DNA of 64,000 bases from Auricularia sp. M13 (taxonomy: Eukaryota; Basidiomycota; Agaricomycetes; Auriculariales; Auriculariaceae). The translations under genes were made by a program, and so were the position numbers. The notes below the pieces were generated by a model. That model made no database searches. It saw nothing but the letters and a program-made list of their open reading frames with translations, and was not told the origin of the DNA. Below are positions 44,310-54,876 of the stretch, in pieces. The stretch covers positions 1,922,001 through 1,986,000 of the forward strand of contig CM073199.1 of the NCBI GenBank assembly GCA_037042915.1, in the 5' to 3' direction. Every line of letters begins with the position of its first letter. The first letter of the stretch is position 1.

Positions 44310-47300
44310 ATGCAGGTATCGCCGCAACAGGCCAGCTCGCCAAGGATACCTGACAAGACGGAGGGCCAACGCGCGTCCAAAAAGAACACCAGAGCGTATA
44401 TTAAACTCGCGTCCGAGAACATGCGGGGACGCGGGGCAGCATCTGTAGCTGGCAGCCTCAAGTGGAGAAAGCTAGCGGACGACATAAGGAGGTCAAAGAT
44501 AGGGATTATGGCTGTCCAAGAGACACACCTTTCTGATGACCACCTGAACGAGATCAGCATCTTCTACGACCACCTGCACGTCGAGAACACGGCCTCCCCT
44601 GACAACCCCACGGGGGCGGGTGGGGTGGCAATCATCTTGAACAAGAATCTGACGAACCATAAGTCAGTAGAGTCGCATGTGCTCGTTCCCGGGCGTGCAA
44701 TACTCACCACGATGGTATGGCATCGCGAGGAGCGCCTCACAATCCTGGCAGTCTACGCGCCCACAAACCCGAAGGAGAACTACGATTTCTGGGGGATAGT
44801 TCGACGGCAGCTACGCCGCAGGCCCAGATCATTCCCAAAGCCAGACGCCTTGCTGGGGGATTTCAATTTCGTCGAAGACCCGATAGACCGATTCCCAGCA
44901 CGGACGTCAAAGATAGATGCACCGGGGTCTTTCGACACCCTCAGAGCGTACCTCGGCGTAGTGGACGGATGGCGAGACACCTTTCCCCAAAAAGTAGAGT
45001 GGACGTGGCGAAATTCCGCGCAGTCAGCGATGTCTCGCCTAGACCGTATATACCTGAGTCGGGCACTGCTGAAAGGAAGCAGAAACTGGGGAATCGACTT
45101 GTCCAACCTGACGGTTAATGACCACAGCAGAGTGAGGGTGGAGCTCACGAACCTGGACGCTCCCGAACTCGGTCCAGGCAGATGGACAATGAAAGACTCG
45201 CTAACGAGAGATGGCCTGTTTATGAATAGAGTGAACAAGCTGGGCAAACAGGCACAGATGGAGATAGGAGTACTCACGGAGAACGGCAGGTCCGCAGATA
45301 ACAACCCCCAGGTCATCTGGGCGAATTTCAAAAACAGTGTTATCAAATGTGCACGCCAGCGCAGCCGGGAAATAGGCTGCATGCGAGACAACTTACGATC
45401 GAAGGCCCAAGCAAAACGAGAGCTCGCCGTGGAAGCCTTGACGTCCGCAACCTTACACGAGGAGGTCGAGGCCGCCAGAACACGCCTACGGGAGGCAGAG
45501 GAGGAGGTACACAGACTCCAGGATGAAGCACACGACCGCCTTTTCAAGCATCGCGCGACACGCGCGTGGGCAATCGGAGAAACCATGCACAAGGGCTGGT
45601 TCAACTGGGCGAAGGAGAGCCGGCAAAAGGATACAATCTCTCACCTGCAGAGACCGGATACCTTCCCGCCAGTGTACACCCACGACTCAAAAGGAATGGC
45701 GAAACTAGCGGGCGAATATCACGAAAGCGTACAAGCCAAAGATCTGGACGCACCCGAAATGGAGCGCGAAACCGCAATAAATCGAGTCCTGGGCTTTGTC
45801 CAGAGCGACCGGGATTCAATTATTGAGTCCGACCTCGACGACACGATAACAGAGACCGATGTCGAAGAATCCCTTCTCGCGTCCAAGAACGGCTCAGCGG
45901 CGGGCACGGATGGCCTCATATATGAGCTGTGGAAATCCCTACACAAATTCCACTGCATGACCAGGCAGCGGGACGAGCCATGGTTCAACATAGTGAGCGT
46001 GCTGACGGCAGTGTACCGGGACATAGAGGAATACGGCCTGACCCAAGGCTCGGCATTCACAGACGGGTGGCTCTGCCCACTCTACAAAAAGGGTGATAGA
46101 TGTAAAATAGAGAATTATCGGCCTATCACCTTGCTGAATACGGACTACAAAATCTACACCAAAGCCTTGGCCCTGAAACTTGCACGAATAGCCCCACGGC
46201 TCATCCATGTATCGCAAGCCGGCTTTGTGAAGGGGCGAAGTATAGCAGACCATACCAAAATCTCGACGCTGATCCTGCACTACGCCGAAGCGATGGAAGA
46301 AGACGGCGCGATCATTGCGCTTGATCAGGAGAAGGCATACGATCGCATTCGACATGACTACTTACACAGAGTACTTGAAGCATTCGGCTTTCCCAACAAA
46401 TTTGTGCGAGTGATCCGCACACTCTATGACAACGCATACACGTCGGTGATGTTGAACGGTTTCCTGAGCCCGAGGTACCGAGTAACGCGTGGAGTGCGCC
46501 AAGGAGACCCACTATCGTGCCTTCTCTTCAACCTGGCAATAGAGCCGTTGTCGGCAATGCTGAGAGAATCGCCGCTGCGAGGTTTTGCGATACCAGGCCT
46601 ACAAAAGAAATTAATCGCAACACTATATGCAGACGATACAACGGTGTACCTGGGTAAATCAGACTCATACCGGGACTTACTCGATATCCTGGACTGTTGG
46701 TGCCTCGCCGCCGGAGCCCGCTTTAACATCTCCAAAACGGAAATCATTCCGCTTGGATCAGAAGGCTACAGGGCAAGCCTCATCGCGACCAGATGCCTGA
46801 ATGAACATGATGAGCCAATCCCAGACGGTATACGAATCGCACGCGACGGTGAGCCAACACGCATCCTCGGAACATGGCCCGGGAACGGCGTCGAGAGCGC
46901 GAATGTCTGGTCAGTGACGATGGCGAAGATACAAGACCAACTGACCAGATGGGAAAGGAAAAACCCAACGCTGAACGGCAGGAGCATCCTCTCACAAGTC
47001 ATATGCGGCGGACACACGCAGTTCCTGACGGCGGCGCAAGGTATGCCACGTCAGATTGAGAAAAAGCTCGACAAAATGGTGCTCGGTTTCTTCTGGGGAG
47101 ACACGAGGAGACACCCGATAAACATGACCGCCCTGCGCAACCCCAAGAGCATTGGCGGGATGAGCCTCTTCCACGCCGAGAGCCGGAATGAAGCTCAATA
47201 TATCTCCTGGCTGCGCGCATTTCTGTCACCGCATGCCACAAGACCGATCTGGTGTTTTATGGCTGACCAGATCTTCCGGAAAGCCATCTCAAGCAAAGAT

Positions 47301-49271
47301 GCAAGGAGGATCCCACAGCCAGCGCGCATAGACCCCTTCCAACAAGACTGGCGCCCAAGCTCGAAGAAGCTACCATTCATGCTGCGTCAGCTGGTGCGGG
47401 TAGCAGACAAATACCAGCTGTGCATGGACGCACCGCAGGTGTCGGCCAATGTCAGAAATGGAGCGCCGATCTGGGGACACCCGGCCCTTATGAACGACTT
47501 GGCCCTGCGAGGTAAACGCCCGAGAATAAGGTGCCTAAAGACCGCGCACGCAGTGGTAACTGTGGAGGACCTGGAGGAGCTAGGCGAACAAGACGACCCA
47601 GAGCACGAAGAGAACTCGGCGTGCGGGTGTGAGAACTGTTCCGCAGACAGACAGGAGGGATGTGCCAAGCCGCACAGATGCCAGGCGCTGGCCAGAGACA
47701 TAATAGCAGATCTTGCGCCGAAATGGAATCCGACGACGACCTGCCTCGAGCCGGCCAGAGACCTCTGGAACGCCTTTGAGGACCAACGGCAAACGGCAAT
47801 CGCAGACGGCGAACCCATCATCTTCGACGCGTCATTGGACATGGGGGACGAGCCATCAACCTACTTTAGGATGTTCACAGGCTCAGTTGGCCTCGTGCCG
47901 AGACCCGCGGAGGTACTCAGACGCTACGAGGCAGCAGAGCGTGAGTACGGCACCCAGGACGACTCGCCGGTACAGGTAGCGTTGGGAGCGGCAATGTACA
48001 ATGCGAACTCCCTCGACGCGCGAGGGGGCTGCACGGCGTACTTCCCCGACGGGGACGCCGTAGACTTCGCCGGTAGGGGATCAGGCGAATCACACTCGTA
48101 TATGCGAAGCCTAGCCGTGGCGCTCTACATGGCAGTCCGCGCGGCACCAGCGCACAGACCGCTGCATGTAATCACGACGCACAAGCAGCTGGTCGAAGTG
48201 ATGACAACAAGGCTGTCCTACCACGAAGACTGTGGATGGATGGACATGCCGGCAGAGGCGGATGCACTCCGCGCAGCGGCATCAGCTCTGCGTGAACACT
48301 CCGCAGAAACCTCGTTCACCTTCATCAGCAAGTCCCGGGCAAAAGGCTGGCCCCAACTAGTGGATGCCTGCAAAATGGCGGTAGTCGCAGCAGAACTCGG
48401 CCCGGACCACGAAATTGACCTAGCAGCATCCGTGGCATTTGACAAGCCGGGCATCGCACTGCACAGTCTGAACCAGCGCTTGGCACACAGAGCCATTCGG
48501 TATACGGTGGCCACGACATCGCCGAAAAGGCGAACCACCGTTGATAACATTCGCACAGTACAGCAGAGTGTGAAGCGGGAGTGTGGCTTCACACCCACGT
48601 CCGCGCAGATTTGGGACGGCCTGAAGTCCAGAGACCTATCCAGAGCAGCGCGAAACTTCCTGTGGAAGAGCCTACACGGGGCGCACAAAGTCGGTGCATA
48701 CTTTGCTAAGATGCCTGAACCCTGGAGGAGCTACAGTATGTGCCCTAGCTGCAAGGTAGAAGAATCCTTGGAACACATCCTCTTTGCGTGCCCAGACTCC
48801 GGGCAACAGGTCGTGTGGCCGATGGTTAAGAAGCTCATGGAGCACAAGCGAGTAACGATTGCACTGGATATCGGCCTCGTCCTTGGCTGCGCAGTTGCGA
48901 GGTTCCCTGGCATAGGATCGGACCGCTGCAAACCGACGGAGAGGCTGTTCAGAATAATGGTGTCCGAATCGGCCTTCCTGATCTGGAAAGTAAGGTGTGA
49001 GACGTGTGTTGGCCACGCGGAGGATCCCGAATGGAAACTCCCCCTCGCAGACGTGATCAAGCGCTGGGACTGCATGCGTAAGCTGCGTGTATCACAAGAC
49101 AGACTCATGTCGAACCGTAAGCGCTTCAAAGATGCATACATTAGCCGCTGGCTGGTCAAGGACACATGGTCCAACCTGCTGGACGAAAGGACATTCGCAA
49201 TTGGGAGAAATACCCGGCGAACCGGAGTTTTAGTGGGTACGGGAGGTGCCAACCCTGCAGGCATTGGCTAG
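44310..49271 (+). CDS. LINE ORF2: APE endonuclease + reverse transcriptase + RNase H-like + zinc knuckle, 1,653 aa
   Basis: The enzyme nicks target DNA and copies its RNA there. Endonuclease (about 30-260): SENMRG, QETHL (E near 70), LLGDFNF (near 180), SRLDRIYLS, NDHSRV. A basic coiled-coil-like stretch lies near 380-430. Reverse transcriptase (about 560-850): FVKGRSIADH, DQEKAYDRI (near 671), GVRQGDPLS (near 727), LYADDTTVYL (near 772), all intact. Near 1,095 there is a Cys-rich insert (CGCENCSADRQEGC). Residues about 1,220-1,395 resemble RNase H in outline (VALGAAMYNANS, SYMRSLAVALYMAV, VITTHKQL, VDACKMAVVAAEL) but the usual acids are replaced at three sites. The C-terminus has CPSCKVEESLEHILFAC, the CCHC knuckle. 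ATG 44310 is the first Met; the conserved start is near residue 30. Confidence 0.93.
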   Translation: MQVSPQQASSPRIPDKTEGQRASKKNTRAYIKLASENMRGRGAASVAGSLKWRKLADDIRRSKIGIMAVQETHLSDDHLNEISIFYDHLHVENTASPDNPTGAGGVAIILNKNLTNHKSVESHVLVPGRAILTTMVWHREERLTILAVYAPTNPKENYDFWGIVRRQLRRRPRSFPKPDALLGDFNFVEDPIDRFPARTSKIDAPGSFDTLRAYLGVVDGWRDTFPQKVEWTWRNSAQSAMSRLDRIYLSRALLKGSRNWGIDLSNLTVNDHSRVRVELTNLDAPELGPGRWTMKDSLTRDGLFMNRVNKLGKQAQMEIGVLTENGRSADNNPQVIWANFKNSVIKCARQRSREIGCMRDNLRSKAQAKRELAVEALTSATLHEEVEAARTRLREAEEEVHRLQDEAHDRLFKHRATRAWAIGETMHKGWFNWAKESRQKDTISHLQRPDTFPPVYTHDSKGMAKLAGEYHESVQAKDLDAPEMERETAINRVLGFVQSDRDSIIESDLDDTITETDVEESLLASKNGSAAGTDGLIYELWKSLHKFHCMTRQRDEPWFNIVSVLTAVYRDIEEYGLTQGSAFTDGWLCPLYKKGDRCKIENYRPITLLNTDYKIYTKALALKLARIAPRLIHVSQAGFVKGRSIADHTKISTLILHYAEAMEEDGAIIALDQEKAYDRIRHDYLHRVLEAFGFPNKFVRVIRTLYDNAYTSVMLNGFLSPRYRVTRGVRQGDPLSCLLFNLAIEPLSAMLRESPLRGFAIPGLQKKLIATLYADDTTVYLGKSDSYRDLLDILDCWCLAAGARFNISKTEIIPLGSEGYRASLIATRCLNEHDEPIPDGIRIARDGEPTRILGTWPGNGVESANVWSVTMAKIQDQLTRWERKNPTLNGRSILSQVICGGHTQFLTAAQGMPRQIEKKLDKMVLGFFWGDTRRHPINMTALRNPKSIGGMSLFHAESRNEAQYISWLRAFLSPHATRPIWCFMADQIFRKAISSKDARRIPQPARIDPFQQDWRPSSKKLPFMLRQLVRVADKYQLCMDAPQVSANVRNGAPIWGHPALMNDLALRGKRPRIRCLKTAHAVVTVEDLEELGEQDDPEHEENSACGCENCSADRQEGCAKPHRCQALARDIIADLAPKWNPTTTCLEPARDLWNAFEDQRQTAIADGEPIIFDASLDMGDEPSTYFRMFTGSVGLVPRPAEVLRRYEAAEREYGTQDDSPVQVALGAAMYNANSLDARGGCTAYFPDGDAVDFAGRGSGESHSYMRSLAVALYMAVRAAPAHRPLHVITTHKQLVEVMTTRLSYHEDCGWMDMPAEADALRAAASALREHSAETSFTFISKSRAKGWPQLVDACKMAVVAAELGPDHEIDLAASVAFDKPGIALHSLNQRLAHRAIRYTVATTSPKRRTTVDNIRTVQQSVKRECGFTPTSAQIWDGLKSRDLSRAARNFLWKSLHGAHKVGAYFAKMPEPWRSYSMCPSCKVEESLEHILFACPDSGQQVVWPMVKKLMEHKRVTIALDIGLVLGCAVARFPGIGSDRCKPTERLFRIMVSESAFLIWKVRCETCVGHAEDPEWKLPLADVIKRWDCMRKLRVSQDRLMSNRKRFKDAYISRWLVKDTWSNLLDERTFAIGRNTRRTGVLVGTGGANPAGIG

Positions 49272-49442
49272 ACCTCCAAGCCCCACACTGTCCCACCAGG
49301 GCGTGCTAACGGCTATTTCTCCGGTTGGAGCAATTTCCTTCTTTCTTCCCCCTCCCGACGGCACCTGCCGTCCGTCCAAGCTCCCACTCGTGGGATAGGC
49401 GATGATTTAGGTCACTATGTGATTGTGAACTCCCTAATGCTC

Positions 49443-49483
<41 letters not shown>
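44310..49483 (+). mobile_element. non-LTR retrotransposon (LINE, Tad1/I-like), ORF2 intact, poly(A) tail
   Basis: A complete ORF2 followed by a 170-bp 3' UTR and 40 A residues at 49444-49483. ORF1 is missing upstream, as expected of a 5'-truncated insertion. The uninterrupted 1,653-codon frame and the long pure A tail indicate recent insertion. Confidence 0.9.
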
Positions 49484-49487
<4 letters not shown>

Positions 49488-49780
49488 CGGGTTCCTTGAA
49501 AGTGATGTGGAACCGACGGTGGTCGCGGGTACATCTGGACTTTTACCTGTCTTTCGGAACCCTATCGTCTCATTTTGGCCTTGCAGGTTTCTATACCTAC
49601 GAAAATCACCGCTACCCGACGTTGTGGGCATCAGCGTACGGGTACTGCGACATCTTCTTGCGGCCTGTTCCGCCACACGACTGGTCGACGGCTCGGATGT
49701 TCGAATACAATGTCGACACACACGTAGTCGGTGAAATTCACGAGAAAGACGCTAGGGCCATGGCATCCAGAACCAAACAG
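49484..49780. other. LINE target flank, possible coding fragment
   Basis: A plus-strand frame (YTYENHRYPTLWASAYGYC, DIFLRPVPPHDWSTARMF) looks protein-like and follows a TTGCAG acceptor-like site near 49,590. It may be the remainder of a gene hit by the LINE, but I recognise no family. Confidence 0.25.
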
Positions 49781-50651
49781 TCACGCTCTGCGCAACGCAA
49801 TGAGAATAGCAGCGGTAAGTCCAGCGATCACAGGCGCAGCAATGATCGCCGCTGCAGCAATCGCCGTCGTCCAAGAGAATCCAACGGCGCGCGCAACTCC
49901 GCACACAGCGCATGCTGCACTCCAAGAGAATCCACCAGCGCCCGTAGCGCCAGTTGACTGCGCACCCGCAAATGAGGAGCCACGCGGAACCCGCCCCATC
50001 TTGGACTGCGTGCGAGCCGCATACGAATCTGGAAAGTGGAATCAGCGTTGGAAGACGATTCGGCATTTCATAGTGCTTACTGCGGCGCACACCTTCTCTC
50101 CTAAAGCCCAGGCAAGCGAGCACTAAACGGAGTATCACTGGCCGGGAGAGGTAGACTACCACGACGGCTGTCACGGCAGGCCCATAAGCACGTCCGACGC
50201 GATCGACGTCCTCGACTATCGCAGGAGTGGCCTTCCTGAGTGCAGATATGATATTGGGAACCTGGTACCCGGCTTCGGCGGCCTTTGTAGCGGCCTTGTC
50301 GAGCATAGACTTGCCGAGAGGCGCGGCTGCCTTCGCCCCTTCGGCGGCCATTGCAGTGGTGCTTTCGAGCACAGACCTGCCAATGGGTGCTGCAGCCTTG
50401 ACTCCTTGAGCCGCCTTTTCAGCGATGTTGTCCAGGGCAGCCATGGCACCAGGCGCGTGTGCCCTGGCCTCATTGACCATTTGAGCAGTGGTGTCGCGCA
50501 CAGACTCAGCAAGGGGTGCAGCTGCCTTGGCCCCTTCCGCGGCCATCGCATACATTTTGTCCATGAACGACATGCCCGGTGGGCTAGTGGTACGAGTCGA
50601 GTGAACGGCTGAGGAAGAACTGGTATTGCTGCCGATGTTTGACAATGGCAT
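49781..50651 (-). CDS. ISG12/Ifi-6-16-like membrane protein with N-terminal Ala-rich repeats, 272 aa
   Basis: Exons 50651-50081 and 50028-49781; intron of 52 nt (GTAAGC...TTTCCAG), phase 1. Residues about 25-130 contain three similar ~24-residue units (MAAEGAKAAAPLAESVRDTT, AAQGVKAAAPIGRSVLESTT, MAAEGAKAAAPLGKSMLDKA), amphipathic and helix-forming. A membrane helix follows (AVTAVVVVYLSRPVILRLVL). The second exon ends in a Gly/Ala-rich hydrophobic block (AAIIAAPVIAGLTAAILIA) like the Ifi-6-16/ISG12 domain of small mitochondrial or ER membrane proteins. The downstream neighbour at 50853-51325 has the same plan and the same intron phase. The start could lie further upstream (ATG 50777 is in frame). 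Confidence 0.55.
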
Positions 50652-50852
50652 GCCACCTTGCCACTGGCCAGAGGCAGGCCGCGAATCGGCGAGAGCGGTA
50701 CCAATACGTATGTGGAAGCCAGAACACCGCTTGGGCGTCCTGAGAGGAGCCTTGAGCTTGGAACAGGGGGGTATCATCAGCGAGATCTTAGCATTGACTC
50801 TGAGGGCAGGGGAACTGATTTTATTCTTACAAATGTCGTTCCGAAAGAAACG

Positions 50853-51325
50853 TCACATTACATTAGCGATGCCGAAAGCCACGCCTACAAGGCTAGATAG
50901 TGTCGAAGAGAACCCCACGCCTCGCGCGGTGGCGAATATGAGCATCGCGCTCGTCCAGTCGAATATGCCACCGCTGAACGGCCCGGGCAAGGCCTCCACG
51001 ATTTCTCCAAGCTCCGAGTCGCGCGAGAACATATCTGAGAGCAGACAAGCTGAGCAGAATCGGTCGCGTAGAGTACACTCTGACAGAACGTACGGCGGCG
51101 GGTGCCAGGTTTCCGGAGGCCGAGGACAAGGAGGCCGAAACGCAGGATGATTGGCGAGGTGAGTGTCACCAGGGTGACGGCGGACGCTGCAGGATAGGGC
51201 ACTTGCGCAGCTTGCGCTCGCGCAGAGACGAGACCTCGTGCGCTGAGCATGAGTCCGGTGGCTAGCGCGGCGGTGCTGTAGTGACTGGCATGGCCCACAC
51301 GGCCCAGTCCAGCGGCTGCGTCCAT
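50853..51325 (-). CDS. ISG12/Ifi-6-16-like membrane protein, 137 aa, tandem paralogue
   Basis: Exons 51325-51094 and 51034-50853; intron of 59 nt (GTACGT...TGCTCTCAG), phase 1, as in the neighbour at 49781-50651. The first exon has the matching membrane helix (ASAVTLVTLTSPIILRFGLL, paralogue: TAVVVVYLSRPVILRLVLAC) and ends with a basic GTRRR turn. The second exon has SELGEIVEALPGPFSGGIFD followed by a Gly/Ala/Val hydrophobic end (SSLVGVAFGIANVM). It lacks the Ala-rich repeats of its neighbour. Same strand, about 200 bp apart, so they come from a tandem duplication. The subcellular site is unknown; family members usually sit in mitochondrial or ER membranes. Confidence 0.55.
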
Positions 51326-51734
51326 CCTGCAAGACGATGAATGGAGGTTGGTAGCGGTACGCGTCGAGTGAATAGCCTATATAGCTAAGGAGGACTGCTG
51401 CCGAAGTTTGCAGCCTGCACGGCGCGCGCCAGGCTGTGACGGTGGCAGGCAACTGTCAGTGTGAAAGAAAAGTCAAAGGCGCGCGGTCCGGTATGTCCGC
51501 GATCGTCCAAAACTGTCTCTCGCTCAACTGCCAAAGGCCAACGCAGACCGCGAAATGTACACCGTGTCGGCTACTTGAATCAGCGGGAGAGTGCCAAAAA
51601 ATATCAAGCACATTCCGTCGGCGAATTCTCCAGCCAGCTGCTGAGAGGCAGTGACGTCGGTACCGACGAGCACTGCAAACTGCTTCCGCGACTCTGTTCT
51701 CAACCACTTCCTACAGAACGCCGAATCCGCAGAT

Positions 51735-53190
51735 TTTGATGTCCCGCCGGGACGGTCGGCCGTCCCGCCCAGCCCGATGATCTTGCTGCTGCCCGCGGCC
51801 CTCGTCCGCGGCCAGCGCTCTTCACTGCCGCTCAGCTCGTCGCCCACCATGTCCTCTGGGCGGCGCGCGCAGCTGCTTCCGGAAGGACTTAGCGACGGCG
51901 GCGAGCGCATAGAGGCGCGCAATGGGCACGACTGCGGCGAGCTGAACGCAACGAGTGCGTCCTTGTCGGCCACGGCTAGAAGGCGCACTGCAGCGACGTC
52001 GAGCGGGCCTTTCGTCCTGAACCGCCGTCAGAAGAGGTGCCGCCGCCGCCGCCACTGGCATTGCCATATAGCCCTCATCGAGATTTCACCGCTGTGCCTC
52101 TTGTGCTCGTTGTTGAACCTGTCCCGATAATGTTCGACGTGGTGTCACTGCCCGTTGTATTCCTTAAGTCATGGATCCATTGCTGTTAGCACATGCCTTA
52201 TTTTCTGAGTATACGAATTCGTGAACAACAGAAACAGTGCTCATACACTTTACAACGTCGCGTTACAGCGCCTGAATACTCATGAGTGTTTACAAGGCGT
52301 CACCGAGACAACAGACACTGGTGCGCTGTGCAATCCATTGGGAATGTGGACCCGGGGCTCCAAGCGGTCCGCACAGCACTTGCAGTGAGTGCTATGCACA
52401 GTGAGCTCAGTCGGCGACACCCACAGGCGGCCAGGATGTTGAGCACGAGCACCAGCTGCGAGCCGTATCCGGAGCAGCGCATACATTGGAACTCGGTTGG
52501 CGGTCATCCGAACTGCCACTCCATGCGAGGAGCTTCGCCGACGTAGGCGCGACGCGCGGCCAATGCACCGCTTAGTGGGGAGGACAGTAACCAGTAGCAA
52601 CAAGTTTACGAGCGTGCGTCGCGGGCAGCGCCACTGGCGAGTCCACGAGCAGTGTACCAGCGCCTGCCGATGTGGAAAGGAGGGCACGCAGCACACACCT
52701 GCAGCTCTGCCCTTGTGCGACGCGCTTTGCAGTCGAGATCGAGCAAGGTGGACGAAAGGACGTAGGTTGGTGCACAACTGCCTGCATAAATGCTCGCTGC
52801 AAATGGACAGCGTGCTCAGCCTGGAGCTTCAGCGTCGGAGTCCTTGGAAAGTTGTTGTATATTGAGCATGCCACGAGAAACTGCGTATCCCAGGGTGAGT
52901 TATACGTCTAACGACTTGCACACCGCGGCTGCACGAGGGCCGCTAGCGACAAGGCAGTCGCAAAAGAAACCACCCACCGTGAGGATGCACGTTTGGGGTA
53001 GGAGCGGTGCGCATGGCGGTCCGCCAGACGGCAGCCACGACGGCCGCGACGGCGGGGTTGGCGTGGATGGAGAAGATAATAGTCTCGGGCCGATGCCGGC
53101 TTGCCACATCAGGCGGTCCCGCCTGATGGGATCATTTGATGCGCCCTCCAGGACGGCCGGACGGTCGTCCCGTCCCGGCGGGACATCAAA
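51735..53190. mobile_element. possible 1.46-kb element bounded by 21-bp inverted repeats
   Basis: TTTGATGTCCCGCCGGGACG at 51735 and its complement ending at 53190. Similarity continues weakly inward (GGCCGTCC on both sides). The repeat itself contains a GTCCCG/CGGGAC palindrome. No target duplication and no transposase were seen, so this may be two copies of a short palindromic repeat rather than one element. It ends 40 bp before the F-box gene start. Confidence 0.4.
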
Positions 53191-53230
53191 CTCTACGGAG
53201 CAGTAGTTCTCACTTCCTAAGTACCTAGCG

Positions 53231-54568
53231 ATGGCGAGCTCCGAACTGACCCCTGCGCGGGGTCACGGTTTTCATTCTCTGCCACAGGAAATTCTGCGCC
53301 TCGTTATCTTGGAGATATATCCTCCACAAGGCGGACCAGATAGAGTATGGTCATATGCTGGGCGAATTGCACGCCGGGCATGGCTGGCTGCCAGCACCCC
53401 TATTTCACGACCTTGGGCAGCAGAGGTCTACCCCGTATTATACCACACCATTGATATCCGCGACCATTGGCAGGCTGTTTCGCTTCTATGCAGCATCAAG
53501 CGCAGGCCGGTGCTTGCCAGCCTTGTGCGACACGTCTCTGCGTTTCCGAGCGACACTGAACCAGCTGAGCCAACTACACGGCGACCGTGGTGGCAGCTTC
53601 CTTCGCTGCGGGCCTACTCCCTGAAGAGAGGCAGACGGAAGTACTGGAAGATATACGACGAGCTCCTTCGGCTCTGTTCAGCAGTGACATCTTGCACGAC
53701 CACATCGTTCGACTGTAGCTTCCTGGCTCGTTATCTCCAACCCACAGATCTATGCATTTGCGCCATCGAAGATTCCGTTGATCTCGATGGCTTTACTCTC
53801 CTTCGGACCCTTACCCTTGCAGGCACCGGATTGTTGAATCCGATTCAATTCTCCAACTGCAGTGGTCCCCAATGGCATATCAGCTCACTGTGCCTCCAGT
53901 ATCTTACTGTCTCAGGGTATGATATGATGCGACTGCTATCGAACCTCCGTCCGGAGCTGGAGGACTTGCAGTGTCACAGGCTACAGGTGACGGATGCTTT
54001 GGGGTTCGTACCTTTCCACGACTGGATCATGCCCGTCCATGATACCTTGCTGGAATTCTGCATCGACGACGTATATCCTTGGCCAATCAGCTTTCAAATG
54101 CTGAGCAAGTTGAACTTCCTACTCGTCGACGTCGCTGTAATATCTGGAATGCGGCCAGAGGAATATCTCCCCCATGCTGTACGCCAAGTGCAGCTGAATG
54201 CGTCACGGCACAGCGTTATGGATAGGTCTATTTTTTTCTTCGCAGAGCATGTGTGGCGAATCATCAAGGCAGACCGCGCTGCGCTGCCCGATCTGCAGAC
54301 CTTGGCGATTTGCTTGGGCGTCCACAACAGTGCGGACCTGGCTACTTGGGCGCTGCTTGTCTTCCTCCTGAAGGAAGCAGCGCAGCGGCGCGGAATCGAC
54401 TTCAAGTTCTTTGCCGTCATCACCTACCGGCATGGTGGTGACTCGTTCGAGTGGCGGGATCCTCAGGCTGGTCATCGCACGTCCCGTGGAAACAGTCGTT
54501 TAGCCGGTTTATTCTCCAGGACGTTCAGGCTTGCGAGGAAACCAGGAGGGGAGGACACCTCGTGGTAG
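53231..54568 (+). CDS. F-box-like protein, 445 aa, single exon
   Basis: From ATG 53231 the N-terminus has the F-box pattern FHSLPQEILRLVILEIYP...ARRAWLAAST...RPWAAEVYPVLYHTI, as in the many F-box proteins of basidiomycetes. The remainder is Leu-rich with irregular repeat-like strands (TLLRTLTLAGTG, LCLQYLTVSGYDMMRLL, LEDLQCHRLQV), consistent with a degenerate LRR substrate-binding domain of an SCF ubiquitin ligase adaptor. The end GGDSFEWRDP is shared with the broken paralogue at 2908-4305. I saw no intron and no break. Its promoter must overlap the inverted repeat ending at 53190. Confidence 0.75.
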   Translation: MASSELTPARGHGFHSLPQEILRLVILEIYPPQGGPDRVWSYAGRIARRAWLAASTPISRPWAAEVYPVLYHTIDIRDHWQAVSLLCSIKRRPVLASLVRHVSAFPSDTEPAEPTTRRPWWQLPSLRAYSLKRGRRKYWKIYDELLRLCSAVTSCTTTSFDCSFLARYLQPTDLCICAIEDSVDLDGFTLLRTLTLAGTGLLNPIQFSNCSGPQWHISSLCLQYLTVSGYDMMRLLSNLRPELEDLQCHRLQVTDALGFVPFHDWIMPVHDTLLEFCIDDVYPWPISFQMLSKLNFLLVDVAVISGMRPEEYLPHAVRQVQLNASRHSVMDRSIFFFAEHVWRIIKADRAALPDLQTLAICLGVHNSADLATWALLVFLLKEAAQRRGIDFKFFAVITYRHGGDSFEWRDPQAGHRTSRGNSRLAGLFSRTFRLARKPGGEDTSW

Positions 54569-54876
54569 CGATGGCGCATATCATCCCGCTCACATGATGC
54601 TATTACCACTATCCCTTTCCTAATGCCACCTTAGCTCCCATACGAATCGCTGTATTGTATGTGCCCACCTAATGGGTTTAAACCTCCGCGCCGCATAGGG
54701 AATCGGCCAGGTTGTCTGCCTGGGAATTTGTGTACTTTACAGTTACGGAGTGCCGGACGCTTTGATTGATGGATGTATCGCTGCCCTGCGCCATGTAATT
54801 AAAGCGTCGGCCCTTTTGTACAAGAAGCAACTCATTGGGAAGACGCCAGCATTGCTCTGAAGGTGGACTGGACGTC
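54569..54876. other. short spacer between convergent genes
   Basis: Nothing recognised; 3' ends of the F-box and COG7 genes. Confidence 0.5.

Noticed and set aside
49496-49780. Gene interrupted by the LINE
   Set aside because: Only a short protein-like frame on one side; no matching part was found to the left of the LINE.
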